In this document: in pieces, positions 1 through 6,688 of the stretch
Layout: each line of letters starts with the position of its first letter
Position numbering within the stretch: position 1 is the first letter of the stretch
Assembly (NCBI GenBank): GCA_035762175.1
Contig: DASTPP010000212.1
Location: 1-16,709, forward strand
Length of the DNA stretch: 16,709 nt
Direction: 5' to 3'
DNA from: DASTPP01 sp035762175
GTDB lineage: Bacteria; Myxococcota_A; Polyangia; Polyangiales; Polyangiaceae
Made by a program: the position numbers and the translations under genes
The notes under the pieces: generated by a model
What the model was told of the DNA's origin: nothing
Databases searched by the model: none
The model's input: only the letters and a program-made list of their open reading frames with translations

Positions 1-213
1 GACGTCGCCGCCGTCGACGACGTGCGCGCCCTCTTCGGCAAGCCGGTCGAGGCCTTCGTCGCCGGCGGCTCGGCCGTCGTCGACGCCATCAACCGCGTCT
101 ACGAGCGGGCCGACCAGGGCGGCGGCGAGCTGCAGGGCGAGCGCAACGAGGAGTCGCAGGACGAGCTCGAGGACATCCTCGACTCCGACGACGAGGCGCC
201 CATCATCCGGTGA
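1..213 (+). pseudogene. GspE/PilB-type ATPase, N-terminal fragment ending at an in-frame TGA
   Basis: This is the end of the N-terminal (MshEN/N1-type) region of a type II secretion or type IV pilus assembly ATPase. It is open from base 1 in frame 1, so the true start lies outside the window. It ends in an acidic linker rich in Asp and Glu, then APIIR, then TGA at 211-213. The same frame goes straight on with VNRIFSQAVKERASDIHIEP, the conserved start of the N2 domain, so the TGA interrupts what was one gene. In the family a hydrophobic residue (Leu, Phe, Met or Trp) follows APIIR or its equivalent, so TGG to TGA is a plausible single change (inference). The break falls in the flexible linker between domains. 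Either the gene is dead or the two halves are made separately; the missing 3' end of the gene favours the first. Confidence 0.75.
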
Positions 214-1350
214 GTGAACCGCATCTTCTCGCAGGCGGTGAAAGAGCGGGCGAGCGACATCCACATCGAGCCCGAAGAGCGCGAGGTGATCGTGCGCTAC
301 CGCATCGACGGCGAGCTGTACGTCACGCGGCGCGAGAACAAGCAGTTCATGAGCTCGATCGTGGCGCGCATCAAGATCATGAGCGGGCTGAACATCGCCG
401 AGAAGCGCCTGCCGCAAGACGGCCGCATCGCGCTCAAGATCGCGGGCAACAGCATCGACGTGCGCGTGTCGACGATCCCCACGAGCCGCGGCTTCGAGCG
501 CATCGTCATGCGCCTCCTCATGAAGACGAACGTGCTGCTCGACCTGACCGACCTCGGGTTCTCGCAGCGCGACTACTTGCTGATGAGCGAGCTCATCAAG
601 CGCCCCGACGGCATCATTTTGGTCACGGGGCCCACCGGCTCGGGCAAGACGACGACGCTCTACGCCTGCCTGAACAAGATCAACCAGCCCAACCTCAACA
701 TTCTGACCGCCGAAGACCCGGTCGAGTACGAGATCGGGGGCATTCATCAGGTGCACGTGCAGCCCAAGATCGGGCTCACCTTCGCGAGCGCGCTGCGGGC
801 GTTCTTGCGCCAAGACCCCGACGTGGTCATGGTCGGCGAGATCCGCGACAAAGAGACGGTCGACATCGCGATCAACGCGTCGCTGACGGGCCACCTGGTG
901 CTCTCGACGATCCACACGAACGACGCGGCCGGCGCCATCACCCGCATGGTCGACATGGGGGTCGAGCCCTTCCTCATCCGGTCGTCGGTCATCGGCATCT
1001 TGGCCCAGAGGCTCGTGCGCGTGCTCTGCCCGCTCTGCAAAGAGCTGGGGGTGGCGACGCCGACCGAGCTCGAGCAGCTCGGCATCGACCCCGAGCGCAC
1101 GCGCATGCGCCGCGCGCGCAAGCTCTCGCGCAAGTACACGCCGCAGACCGGCGAGTACCTGGGCATCGGCACCGAGCCGGGCGAGCAGGTGGCGGTCTAC
1201 CGGGCGAAGGGCTGCGAGAAGTGCCTCGGCACCGGCTACCAGGGGCGCAAGGGCATCTACGAGCTGCTCATGATGGACGACGGCGCACAGGTAATCCAAG
1301 CGGGGTTCGGCTGGGCGCCGGCGCGCATCGGCCCGGCTCGCTGGCGTTGA
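214..1350 (+). pseudogene. gspE: GspE/PilB-family secretion ATPase, 3'-truncated main part
   Basis: Hexameric cytoplasmic ATPase that powers type II secretion or type IV pilus assembly. The N2 domain starts with ASDIHIEP. The Walker A motif GPTGSGKTTTLY is near 630-665, the Asp box is TAEDPVEYEI, Walker B is DVVMVGEIRD and the His box is HLVLSTIHTND. The four-Cys zinc site typical of GspE (CPLC, later CEKC) is intact. A GTG directly abuts the upstream stop (TGAGTG), so reinitiation is possible but unproven. Family homology stops after YELLMMDDG near 1282; the usual C-terminal 50-60 residues are replaced by an unrelated tail ending at 1350, where an IS66-like end begins. Family TSxGER is here TSRGFER, with an extra Phe codon at 493-495. 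No gspF or other secretion gene follows. Whether it is GspE or PilB is not certain; the Cys pairs favour GspE. Confidence 0.8.
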
Positions 1351-1402
1351 CCCGGGCACGGCGCCCCGCGCGCCTTCCGTTGACACTGGAAATGGCCGCC
1401 GA

Positions 1403-1702
1403 ATGCCGAAAGACGCCACGGGCGTGAGCATCCAACCGGGCCCGATCGCCGAGCGCGCCGCGCCGGGGCGCACCGCGTGCCGCAAGGGCCACTTCTTCGT
1501 CGTGCTCGCCGACAAGGACCACATCTTTTTCGAGGACCAGCCCAAGCACACGTCGGCCGCCGTCTGTGCGATGTTCCGCGGCTTTTCCCGCTACGTGCAG
1601 GCCGACGCGCACGCGGTCGACGACGCGCTCTTCCGGGGGGGCCCGCCCAAGGGGGTGCCGCCGGACGAACCGCGCGGGCCGCCGCCGACCGAAGTCGGCT
1701 GC
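1403..1702 (+). pseudogene. IS66 transposase, central fragment (upstream of intron)
   Basis: Central part of an IS66-family DDE transposase (TnpC). It reads DATGVSIQPGPIAERAAPG, then CRKGHFFVVLADKDHIFF, then GFSRYVQADAHAV, matching the family's first and second catalytic Asp regions (DATGV and QADAH). It ends in TEVGC at 1702, where the group II intron interrupts it. The next residues of the family, WAHxRRKF, resume in the same reading frame at 3719. Roughly 200 N-terminal residues expected in IS66 transposases (helix-turn-helix and zinc finger) are missing, and the ATG at 1403 is only the first codon in the preserved stretch, not a believable start. The product would be inactive. Confidence 0.8.
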
Positions 1703-1708
1703 CGAGTA

Positions 1709-1734
1709 GGTGGGGGGCGTTGCCGCCCCCCACC
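1709..1734 (-). ncRNA. Group II intron domain VI-like hairpin and 3' end
   Basis: A perfect 11-bp G/C-rich stem (GGTGGGGGGCG with CGCCCCCCACC) around a four-base loop lies just 3' of domain V, where domain VI is expected. It is followed on the - strand by CTAC, resembling the usual intron 3' end, and then the transposase exon. In the simple fold no unpaired branch-point A is evident, which may be another defect or a limit of folding by eye. Confidence 0.5.
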
Positions 1735-1741
1735 CCTCACA

Positions 1742-1774
1742 GACCCGGACGTGCAGATTTCCCGCATCCGGTTC
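1742..1774 (-). ncRNA. Group II intron domain V, mutated catalytic triad
   Basis: On the - strand this reads GAACCGGATGCGG, then GAAAU in the loop, then CUGC, ACG and UCCGGGUC. It folds as a domain V helix: lower stem GAACCGGA/UCCGGGUC, ACG bulge, upper stem GCGG/CUGC and a GAAA-type loop. Related introns have GAGCCGG…CCGGUUC, giving the metal-binding AGC triad. Here the triad is AAC (base 1772), and its partner has also changed (1744), leaving an A-G mismatch. Splicing activity is therefore very unlikely. Confidence 0.7.
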
Positions 1775-1775
1775 T

Positions 1776-2222
1776 TCACAGGGCAGGTTCGCTCGGGGCG
1801 GCGTAGCGATGAACGATTCGTGGCCGAGGCAGCGGGTGCTTGGCGAGCAGCAGCGTGAAGCGATCCCAGCGAATCGGGTTTCCCCGCGTCCGCCGAGAGA
1901 GCCACCTGCGCTACGTGCACTCGACCCGGTGGACGTACCAGCGCAGGCGTCGGCCGTTGCCGGTGATGCCGTAGTAGGCGTAATGCCCCAGCATCATCCG
2001 GCAGAGGCGCCGATGCTGCTCCGGCACAGGCCGATGCCGATACTTCTTGCACCAGTCATGGACCGAGCGCAGCGCCCGCGCGTACCGAGCCTTCGCCGTC
2101 CGCTGGTAGAGGACGTTCTTGCCCCGCCGCGACTTGCCCCACACGTGGGTAAAGCCGAGGAAGTCGAACGTCGTCGCCTGCGCGGCGGCGTGCCTCCCGT
2201 TCGGTCGCCGGAAGCGGAAGTC
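1776..2222 (-). pseudogene. ltrA: Group II intron maturase (domain X) part, shifted frame with internal TAG
   Basis: The C-terminal maturase/domain X of the same intron protein, in the frame one base off from the RT part. It reads DFRFRRPNGRHAAAQATT, then FDFLGFTHVWGKSRRGKN, then GHYAYYGITGN, all standard for the family. At 1911-1913 a TAG stands where the family has Trp (…ECT-stop-RRWLSRR against TWRRWLSRR), a TGG to TAG change. The frame then continues through PLPRPRIVHRY to TGA at 1776-1778, next to domain V. The frameshift plus the nonsense codon mean no full-length protein can be made. Confidence 0.8.
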
Positions 2223-3136
2223 GCCAGGCGCGTCTTGTCCGGGTGCAGCGCCAGGCCGAAGCGGCCGACGCGCTTGCCCAGGACCTCGAAGACCCGCCGG
2301 TCGTCGAGAAAATCCTCGAAGGCCAGGACGAAGTCGTCGCAGAAGCGCACCAGGACGTGCCTCTTGTTCATGCGGGGGCCGACTGCCGCCGCGAACCATT
2401 CGTCCAGCACGTAGTGCAGGTAGACGTTCGCGAGCAGCGGTGAGATCACGCCGCCTTGCGGGGTGCTCACGTCCGAGCGGCGCAGTTGCCCCTCGTCGAG
2501 TACCCCCGCCTTGAGCCACTTGTCGATCATCGTGCGGACTACGCCGTCCGCGACTCGTCTGGCCAAGAACGTCCGCAGGTGGCCGTGGTCGATCGTGTCG
2601 AAGTACGTCCGCAGGTCGACGTCCAGCAGCCAGCGCAGCCCCCGCTCCATGATGGCAGAGCGGAGGTCACGCAGCGACTGGTGCGCCGACCTCCCCGGCC
2701 GGGACCCGTACGAGCAGGGCAAGAAGTCCTGCTCGTAGAGGGGCTCCAGCAGGAGCACGATCGCCCGCTGCGCCACCTTGTCCTCGAACGTCGGAATGCC
2801 CAACGTCCGCGCCGTGCCGTCCGCCTTCGGGATGGTCGCCGCGCGCACCGGCGGGGCGTAGTAGCGGCCGGACTTGATGCGCCCGAGGAGGCCCCGAAGG
2901 TTCTCCTCGAGGTTCGCCTCGTAGTCCGCCGCCGTCCGCCCGTCGATGCCCGTCGCGCCATCCTTGCGCGTCAGCTCGTACGCGTACCGGAGCCATTCTT
3001 CGTCGAGGTGGTGGTTCAGCGAGGTGAAGGCCATCTTCGGGTTCGTCCTCGCCAGGTCGGCTATCCGCCGCTGTTTCGTGGACACGTTCGCGGGCTTCAA
3101 GGCGCCCTCCGTGTTTCCCATCGGCGGTTCTGCCAC
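2223..3136 (-). pseudogene. ltrA: Group II intron reverse transcriptase, RT-domain part (frameshifted)
   Basis: RT domain of a group II intron-encoded protein, which reverse-transcribes the spliced intron during retrohoming and assists splicing. It starts at GTG 3136, or more likely at ATG 3121 (MGNTEGALKPANVSTKQ), the usual N-terminal form in this family. Seen in order: KDGATGIDG, a fingers region with IPKADGTARTLGIPTFEDKV, CSYGSRPGRSAHQSL, the first catalytic Asp in DLRTYFDTIDH, STPQGGVISPLLANVYLH, and the second catalytic site FCDD in place of the usual YADD. The family sequence continues to HPDKTRL and then needs another frame: one base is missing near 2222-2225. Without the correction the frame runs on to a stop at 1994 through meaningless Arg-rich sequence. 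Confidence 0.85.
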
Positions 3137-3718
3137 TGCGGCGCTCCCCTTCCCTCGGCCGGGTCCCCGGGAGCCGGGTTCCCCGACGTCGGCGGTACTA
3201 CGAGAGCGCTACGACGTCCCGTGCCCGACACCCGATCACTTATGGGTTCGCTTCCGGGCCCCGCGTGTCGCTCGCGGTTTCGTGTTCGCTTTCGCGCTCC
3301 GCCGCGCGGCGAGTGCGCGCGGCGGCCTCGGGGTAGGGGTGCCGGTTTCCCCGTCCGGCTTTGCACGCGGCGGTGCACGGGATCTCGCAGGTTCCTGGGC
3401 GACCCATCCCGTACCTCTGCCAGGCTCCAAGATCCCGGCCGGGCCCGCCGCACCTCGCATACGGCGCGACGAGTGCTGCCCCCGTGTCCAACAGGACGAA
3501 GGCCCCAGCGGTCAACATGATGTCGAGACTCAATCGCATGGCTTCAGTACCCGCGGTCTACGCTTCCCGAGGCGCGTCGCCGCGCCCCGGGCAAGACTGG
3601 CTTCCGGCTGGCTGCTGACCTTTGCCGGGAGGGAGTCGAACCCTCTGGATCGCTACGAAAGGTTTCGGACGATGTCTTACATGTCGTTCCCCTTCCCCAG
3701 GCTTGGCCTGTCGCTAGC
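3137..3718 (-). ncRNA. Group II intron 5' ribozyme domains (I-IV), non-coding
   Basis: This is the 580-base stretch between the transposase exon boundary and the intron ORF. It has no gene of its own. It shows many short G/C-rich complementary segments, as expected for domains I-III and the stem of domain IV. The intron 5' end reads TAGCGACAGG, a weak match to the usual GTGCGAC, so the exact 5' splice site is not certain. A T-arm-like hairpin (GAGGGTTCGACTCCCTC) is part of this folded region rather than of a tRNA. Confidence 0.55.
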
Positions 3719-4294
3719 TGGGCCCACGTGAGGAGAAAGTTCGTGGAGTGCGAGGCGGCCTTCCCGCGCGCGGCCGAGGCGCTCTCCTTGATCGGCACGC
3801 TCTACGCGCTCGAGCGGCTGTGCGAGCGCGGCCCCGAGGGCGACGCCGAGCGCGCGGTCGTTCGCGACGTGGGCTCGCGCGCGGTGGTCGACGAGCTACG
3901 CGCCTGGGCGCTCGCGACGTACGCGACGACGCTGCCCGAGGGCGCGCTCGGCAAGGCGATCGCGTACATGACGGGGATGTGGAGCGGGCTCGTGCGCTTC
4001 CTCGACGACCCGCGCATCCCCATTGACAACAACCAGTTGGAGAGAAGCCTGCGAGGGCCGGTCGTAGGAAGAAAGAACCATTGCGGTTCCCGTTCCCAAC
4101 GGGGGACCGAAGTGGCGGCCCTGCTTTACAGTTTGGTCGAGACGGCGAAGCTGTGCGGCGTCGAGCCGAAGCGGTATTTGATCACGGCGCTGCGGTGCGC
4201 GCGTCGCGGCGAGCCGATCCCGCTGCCGCACGAGTTGCGCCCGGACGAGCCCCCGACCGACCCGCCGACCGAGTCGTCCGCAGCCCTCGCCTGA
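3719..4294 (+). pseudogene. IS66 transposase, C-terminal fragment (downstream of intron)
   Basis: C-terminal part of the IS66 transposase, resuming at WAHVRRKF (3719) in the same frame as the fragment ending at 1702. It contains KAIAYMTGMWSGLVRFLDD, then DNNQLERSLRGPVVGRKNH with the third catalytic residue (Glu of LERSLR), then GTEVAALLYSLVETAKLCG and a Pro/Asp-rich tail ending in TGA at 4294. With the upstream piece, all three DDE residues survive, split by the intron between the second Asp and the Glu. A GTG at 3728 could be called as a start, but it is interior to the original gene. Confidence 0.85.
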
Positions 4295-5124
4295 CCCGCG
4301 GCTTGCCGGGGCGCCCGAGCCGTTACCGGCAGCGCGCCGTGCGCCCGCGCACGGTAGCACATCCGCGCCAGCCTCCGCACGCCTGCCCCGGCGAGGTGTT
4401 ACCGATGACACAGGTCGCCCCCAGCCTTGCCCTTGCACCTGGCGAGGCTGGCACAGATTGGCCCAACGCAATGGCTTGACTGTCAGGGGGGCTACTTGCT
4501 GCCTAGCGATCAGGCACCGGCGTCGAGCCGAACTTGGCTCGCGATCTGCTTTGAAGTTTGAAGCACGAGCCGGCCTACCTTCACGCCCGGTCCCCTTCGG
4601 AAAGAATCTTCATTGTTGGCATGTCTCGTGCTCAAGCAGCCGGCCATGCTTGCTTCTCTTGCTCTGCGTCGCGACGACGAAGGTCACTCGCCCACCCCCC
4701 GCTCCACGCGCCGGCGAGCGCCCGGCGGCCGTTTCATTGGCCGCACCCGCGCCCTTCTGGGTTTCTCGCTCGTCGCCGTCGGGGACGCACACTGCGTCTT
4801 GGTCGATGGCGATCGTTCCGTTGCCGACGAATCTCGACGAGATCGAGAAGAGAGTAGGCCCGACGCCGAGACCTTCGCTGCGCTGGCGGGCTCTTGGGCC
4901 GGCGCAGGCCCGAAGGTTCCATCACGTTCGAACTTTGCAAAGACGTCGCGTCGAACGCCGGCGATCGCGACGGCAAGGCAACGTTCGTCGGCGCGAAACT
5001 CAGGTTGACGCTGTCGCCGCCCCGGCGGGCCAGCGAGAGGGCGCGAGCCGGGCGAGGACTGACGCTCGGCAGGGCCGCCTCGAAAGTGGGGCCTCTTGGC
5101 TCCGTTCGAAAGGTAACCAGTGCC
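4295..5124 (+). other. Gene-poor stretch: IS66 right flank, hairpins, possible gene remains
   Basis: No intact gene is convincing here. The left part holds the IS66 3' flank to about 4402. Two hairpins follow (4421-4451 and 4524-4541). From about 4645 to 5090 protein-like pieces with G/C-rich third positions appear in three successive + frames: SWSMAIVPLPTNLDEIEK (frame 3), ETFAALAGSW (frame 2) and EGSITFELCKDVASNAGD (frame 1). This is what a secreted-protein gene with two frameshifts would look like, but I do not recognise a family, so it stays a possibility. The last 15 bases include AAAGG, a weak ribosome site for the lipoprotein at 5125. Confidence 0.3.
4421..4451 (+). repeat. Hairpin, 11-bp stem with 9-base loop
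   Basis: CCAGCCTTGCC and GGCGAGGCTGG are complementary over 11 positions (one T-G pair) around a nine-base loop. It lies just right of the proposed IS66 end. No T-run follows, so it is not a standard intrinsic terminator. It may be part of another mobile-element end. Confidence 0.45.
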
Positions 5125-6498
5125 ATGCTTCCGCATCAACGAGTGCGAATGCATTGTTTCGGCCTCGCCTTGCTCTCGCTCCCCCTCGGGGCACTCGCGT
5201 GCGCAGGCTCGGGCACCGACGACGAGGGCGCCAGCGCAGGCACCGCCGGGCAGGCCGCTCAGGGCGGCACCGGCGGCACCGGCGGCGCTGCGTTCGGCGC
5301 GGGCGGCGCAGCTTCCGGCGGTGCGGCGGGCGCATCGGCCTCCGGTGGCACGGGCGGAGCGGGCGGGAACCTTACCCTGCTGCCGTCCGACGTCTCGACC
5401 CTGTTTCCGCCGCCCGCGAGCGCCGCCGAGTGGGAGATGCTGCTCGCCCCGACGGCGTCGGGGCCGCGTGGGGCGCTCTTGCCTCCGTCGGTCTGGCAAG
5501 CCATGAACGTCTCTCTCTTCGAAGCAACGCCGAATGAGTATGAGATGTTGCGGCTCGTGTCGTTCCGGCTCGACCCATGCTTTCGGGTCGACGGGGGGCA
5601 GGTTTGTGAGCCGCAGATTCGCCTCATCTGGCAGCCCTCGAACGAAGGCGATGCGGCGGTGCATACGCTCTACAAGCTCCGTGCGGTCGAGTTCGACAGG
5701 GCCCTGGCGGCCGTCGCCGGGCTTCGTGCGGGACACACCGAGGCCGAGCCGACCGCGCTCGCCGCTCACCCCGTGCTGAGGGCCGAAGGGCTTGGCGGGG
5801 CCTATGCCTCGGCCTTGCGACAGTTCGTTCTCGACTACGCGGGGGCCTCGACCTTGACGAGGCTGGCGATCTTTGCGTTCCCCGGGTCGCGCCCCCTCGA
5901 TGGCGTCCAACAGTGGTCGTTTTTGGCCTTCGACGTCGTCGATGGCGCCTCGGTGTCGCCGCGCACCGTCGCCCCCGGTTCGGCCAGCAAGATACAATTC
6001 TTCGACACCGACGCGGCGCACCCCCGGTCGACGCCGGACGGACCGTCCGGGCTCTTGCTGGCGAGCGACCCCGGGGCTTGCGAAGCCACCGTTTCGATCA
6101 GCACCGATGGGGCTCCCGACCTCTTCGGCCCAAGCGCTTCGGTCTGCGCCCTCAGCCCCGTCGAGGCCGAAGCCCGCGTGCATAGCGCCCTGCGCTTCGA
6201 AAACCCCCTGCTGACCCCGAGCGACTCGACCGCCTGCGCCAACTGCCACCTCGCGCCGACGCTGCGCCTGCTCGCCGAGTCCCGCTTCGGCGTCGCCAGC
6301 GCCTCGTTCGTCGAGCGCTACGGCGCCGAGCCCGACCACACGGCGAGCGCCCTCCGCTATTTCGGCGCGACCCGCGCCTTCGGCTACGTGAAGACCCCCG
6401 CCGGCCTCGACGTCTCGGTCAGCCCCCGCGTCGTGCACGAGACGAGCGAGGTGCTCAAAGGAGTGGCCCAGAAGGTGGGGCGGGCGGGCGAGCGGTAG
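5125..6498 (+). CDS. Lipoprotein with a single CxxCH heme-type motif
   Basis: A 457-aa exported protein that I cannot place in a named family. The start is ATG 5125 (MLPHQRVRMHC): it gives the signal peptide a basic n-region and has a weak AAAGG upstream. An in-frame ATG at 5149 would drop the basic residues. The hydrophobic core LALLSLPLGALA is followed by Cys26, a near-lipobox, so a lipid anchor is likely. Residues about 28-75 are a Gly/Ala/Thr-rich linker, common after lipoboxes in Polyangiales. The rest looks globular. DSTACANCHLAP places a CxxCH motif at C371-C374-H375, the covalent heme c site of cytochromes; a distal Met or His ligand cannot be assigned. It could be an envelope redox protein, or the motif may be chance. 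It ends in an Arg/Gly-rich tail. Confidence 0.75.
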   Translation: MLPHQRVRMHCFGLALLSLPLGALACAGSGTDDEGASAGTAGQAAQGGTGGTGGAAFGAGGAASGGAAGASASGGTGGAGGNLTLLPSDVSTLFPPPASAAEWEMLLAPTASGPRGALLPPSVWQAMNVSLFEATPNEYEMLRLVSFRLDPCFRVDGGQVCEPQIRLIWQPSNEGDAAVHTLYKLRAVEFDRALAAVAGLRAGHTEAEPTALAAHPVLRAEGLGGAYASALRQFVLDYAGASTLTRLAIFAFPGSRPLDGVQQWSFLAFDVVDGASVSPRTVAPGSASKIQFFDTDAAHPRSTPDGPSGLLLASDPGACEATVSISTDGAPDLFGPSASVCALSPVEAEARVHSALRFENPLLTPSDSTACANCHLAPTLRLLAESRFGVASASFVERYGAEPDHTASALRYFGATRAFGYVKTPAGLDVSVSPRVVHETSEVLKGVAQKVGRAGER

Positions 6499-6511
6499 GC
6501 CCCGCCTCGCC

Positions 6512-6617
6512 CGGCTCTCCCTCGGGTGGCGTACAGCCGTAGAAAGAAACCCCAGCTCGTTACGAGCCGGGGCGTCGCCTCGTGACGGTAGCCTGTACGC
6601 CACCCGAGCGAGAACCG
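6512..6617. repeat. Long imperfect inverted repeat with two nested hairpins
   Basis: The arms 6512-6536 and 6593-6617 are complementary at 23 of 25 positions, with a perfect 16-bp core (CTCGGGTGGCGTACAG against CTGTACGCCACCCGAG). Between them sit a hairpin at 6550-6572 (CCCC-A-GCTCG, TTA loop, CGAGC-C-GGGG) and a small one at 6573-6587 (CGTC…GACG). The whole fills the 190-base gap between the CxxCH lipoprotein and the M3 peptidase. It could be a small MITE/REP-like element, a multi-branched structured RNA, or a terminator for the upstream gene (no T-run follows). Confidence 0.75.
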
Positions 6618-6670
6618 CTCGATTGACCCCGGAACACATAATGAAACATGCCGCCCTGCCGAAGGGGCTG

Positions 6671-6676
6671 ATATAG
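6671..6676 (+). promoter_or_regulatory. Possible -10 box of the M3 peptidase gene
   Basis: TATAGT lies 12 bases before the ATG at 6689 and resembles a sigma-70 -10 hexamer. No good -35 is visible at the usual distance, and the implied leader would be very short. Weak support only. Confidence 0.2.
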
Positions 6677-6688
6677 TCGCCGGCCGCG

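Larger units (their letters stand above)
1703..3718 (-). mobile_element. Group II intron, degenerate, antisense inside the IS66 transposase
   Basis: The intron is transcribed leftwards. It has about 580 bases of 5' ribozyme sequence (3137-3718), an intron-encoded reverse transcriptase/maturase (3136 down to 1776), a domain V helix (1742-1774) and a G-rich domain VI-like hairpin (1709-1734). Removing it rejoins the transposase frame exactly: GAAGTCGGCTGC (1691-1702) followed by TGGGCCCACGTG (3719-3730) encodes EVGC-WAHV. Each end can shift by about two bases because GC is shared. Lying antisense to its host gene, it could not be spliced from the transposase mRNA. The IEP and the domain V mutations show it is no longer active. 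Confidence 0.8.
1291..4402 (+). mobile_element. Candidate extent of a decayed IS66-family element, interrupted by a group II intron
   Basis: The left limit is set where gspE homology ends and a GTAATCC sequence begins (1291); IS66 ends commonly start with GTAA. The right limit is set at GTGTTAC (4396-4402), whose reverse complement also starts GTAAC and shares scattered matches with the left end over about 25 bases. No 8-bp target duplication is visible: GCGCACAG on the left, CGATGACA on the right. The downstream flank also does not resume gspE. So this is not a clean insertion; deletion or recombination between copies is likely. The accessory genes tnpA and tnpB of full IS66 elements are absent, and the transposase lacks its N-terminal part. 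The ends are a guess; the transposase pieces inside are solid. Confidence 0.4.

Noticed and set aside
210..1427. 405-aa + strand frame overlapping the ATPase
   Set aside because: Arg/Ala/His-rich shadow of the ATPase frame; the Walker motifs are in the other frame.
3625..3648. T-arm-like hairpin (GAGGGTTCGACTCCCTC on the - strand) suggesting a tRNA
   Set aside because: No matching acceptor 5' strand, D-arm or anticodon arm is found upstream; it lies within the intron's folded 5' part.
1283..4410. 8-bp target duplication around the IS66 element
   Set aside because: The bases next to the proposed ends (GCGCACAG and CGATGACA) do not match; only a short CACAG similarity remains, which is within chance.
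4684..6639. 651-aa open frame on the - strand opposite the lipoprotein
   Set aside because: Low-complexity Arg/Gly-rich translation, no start signal, and it is antisense to a gene with a signal peptide and good codon bias.
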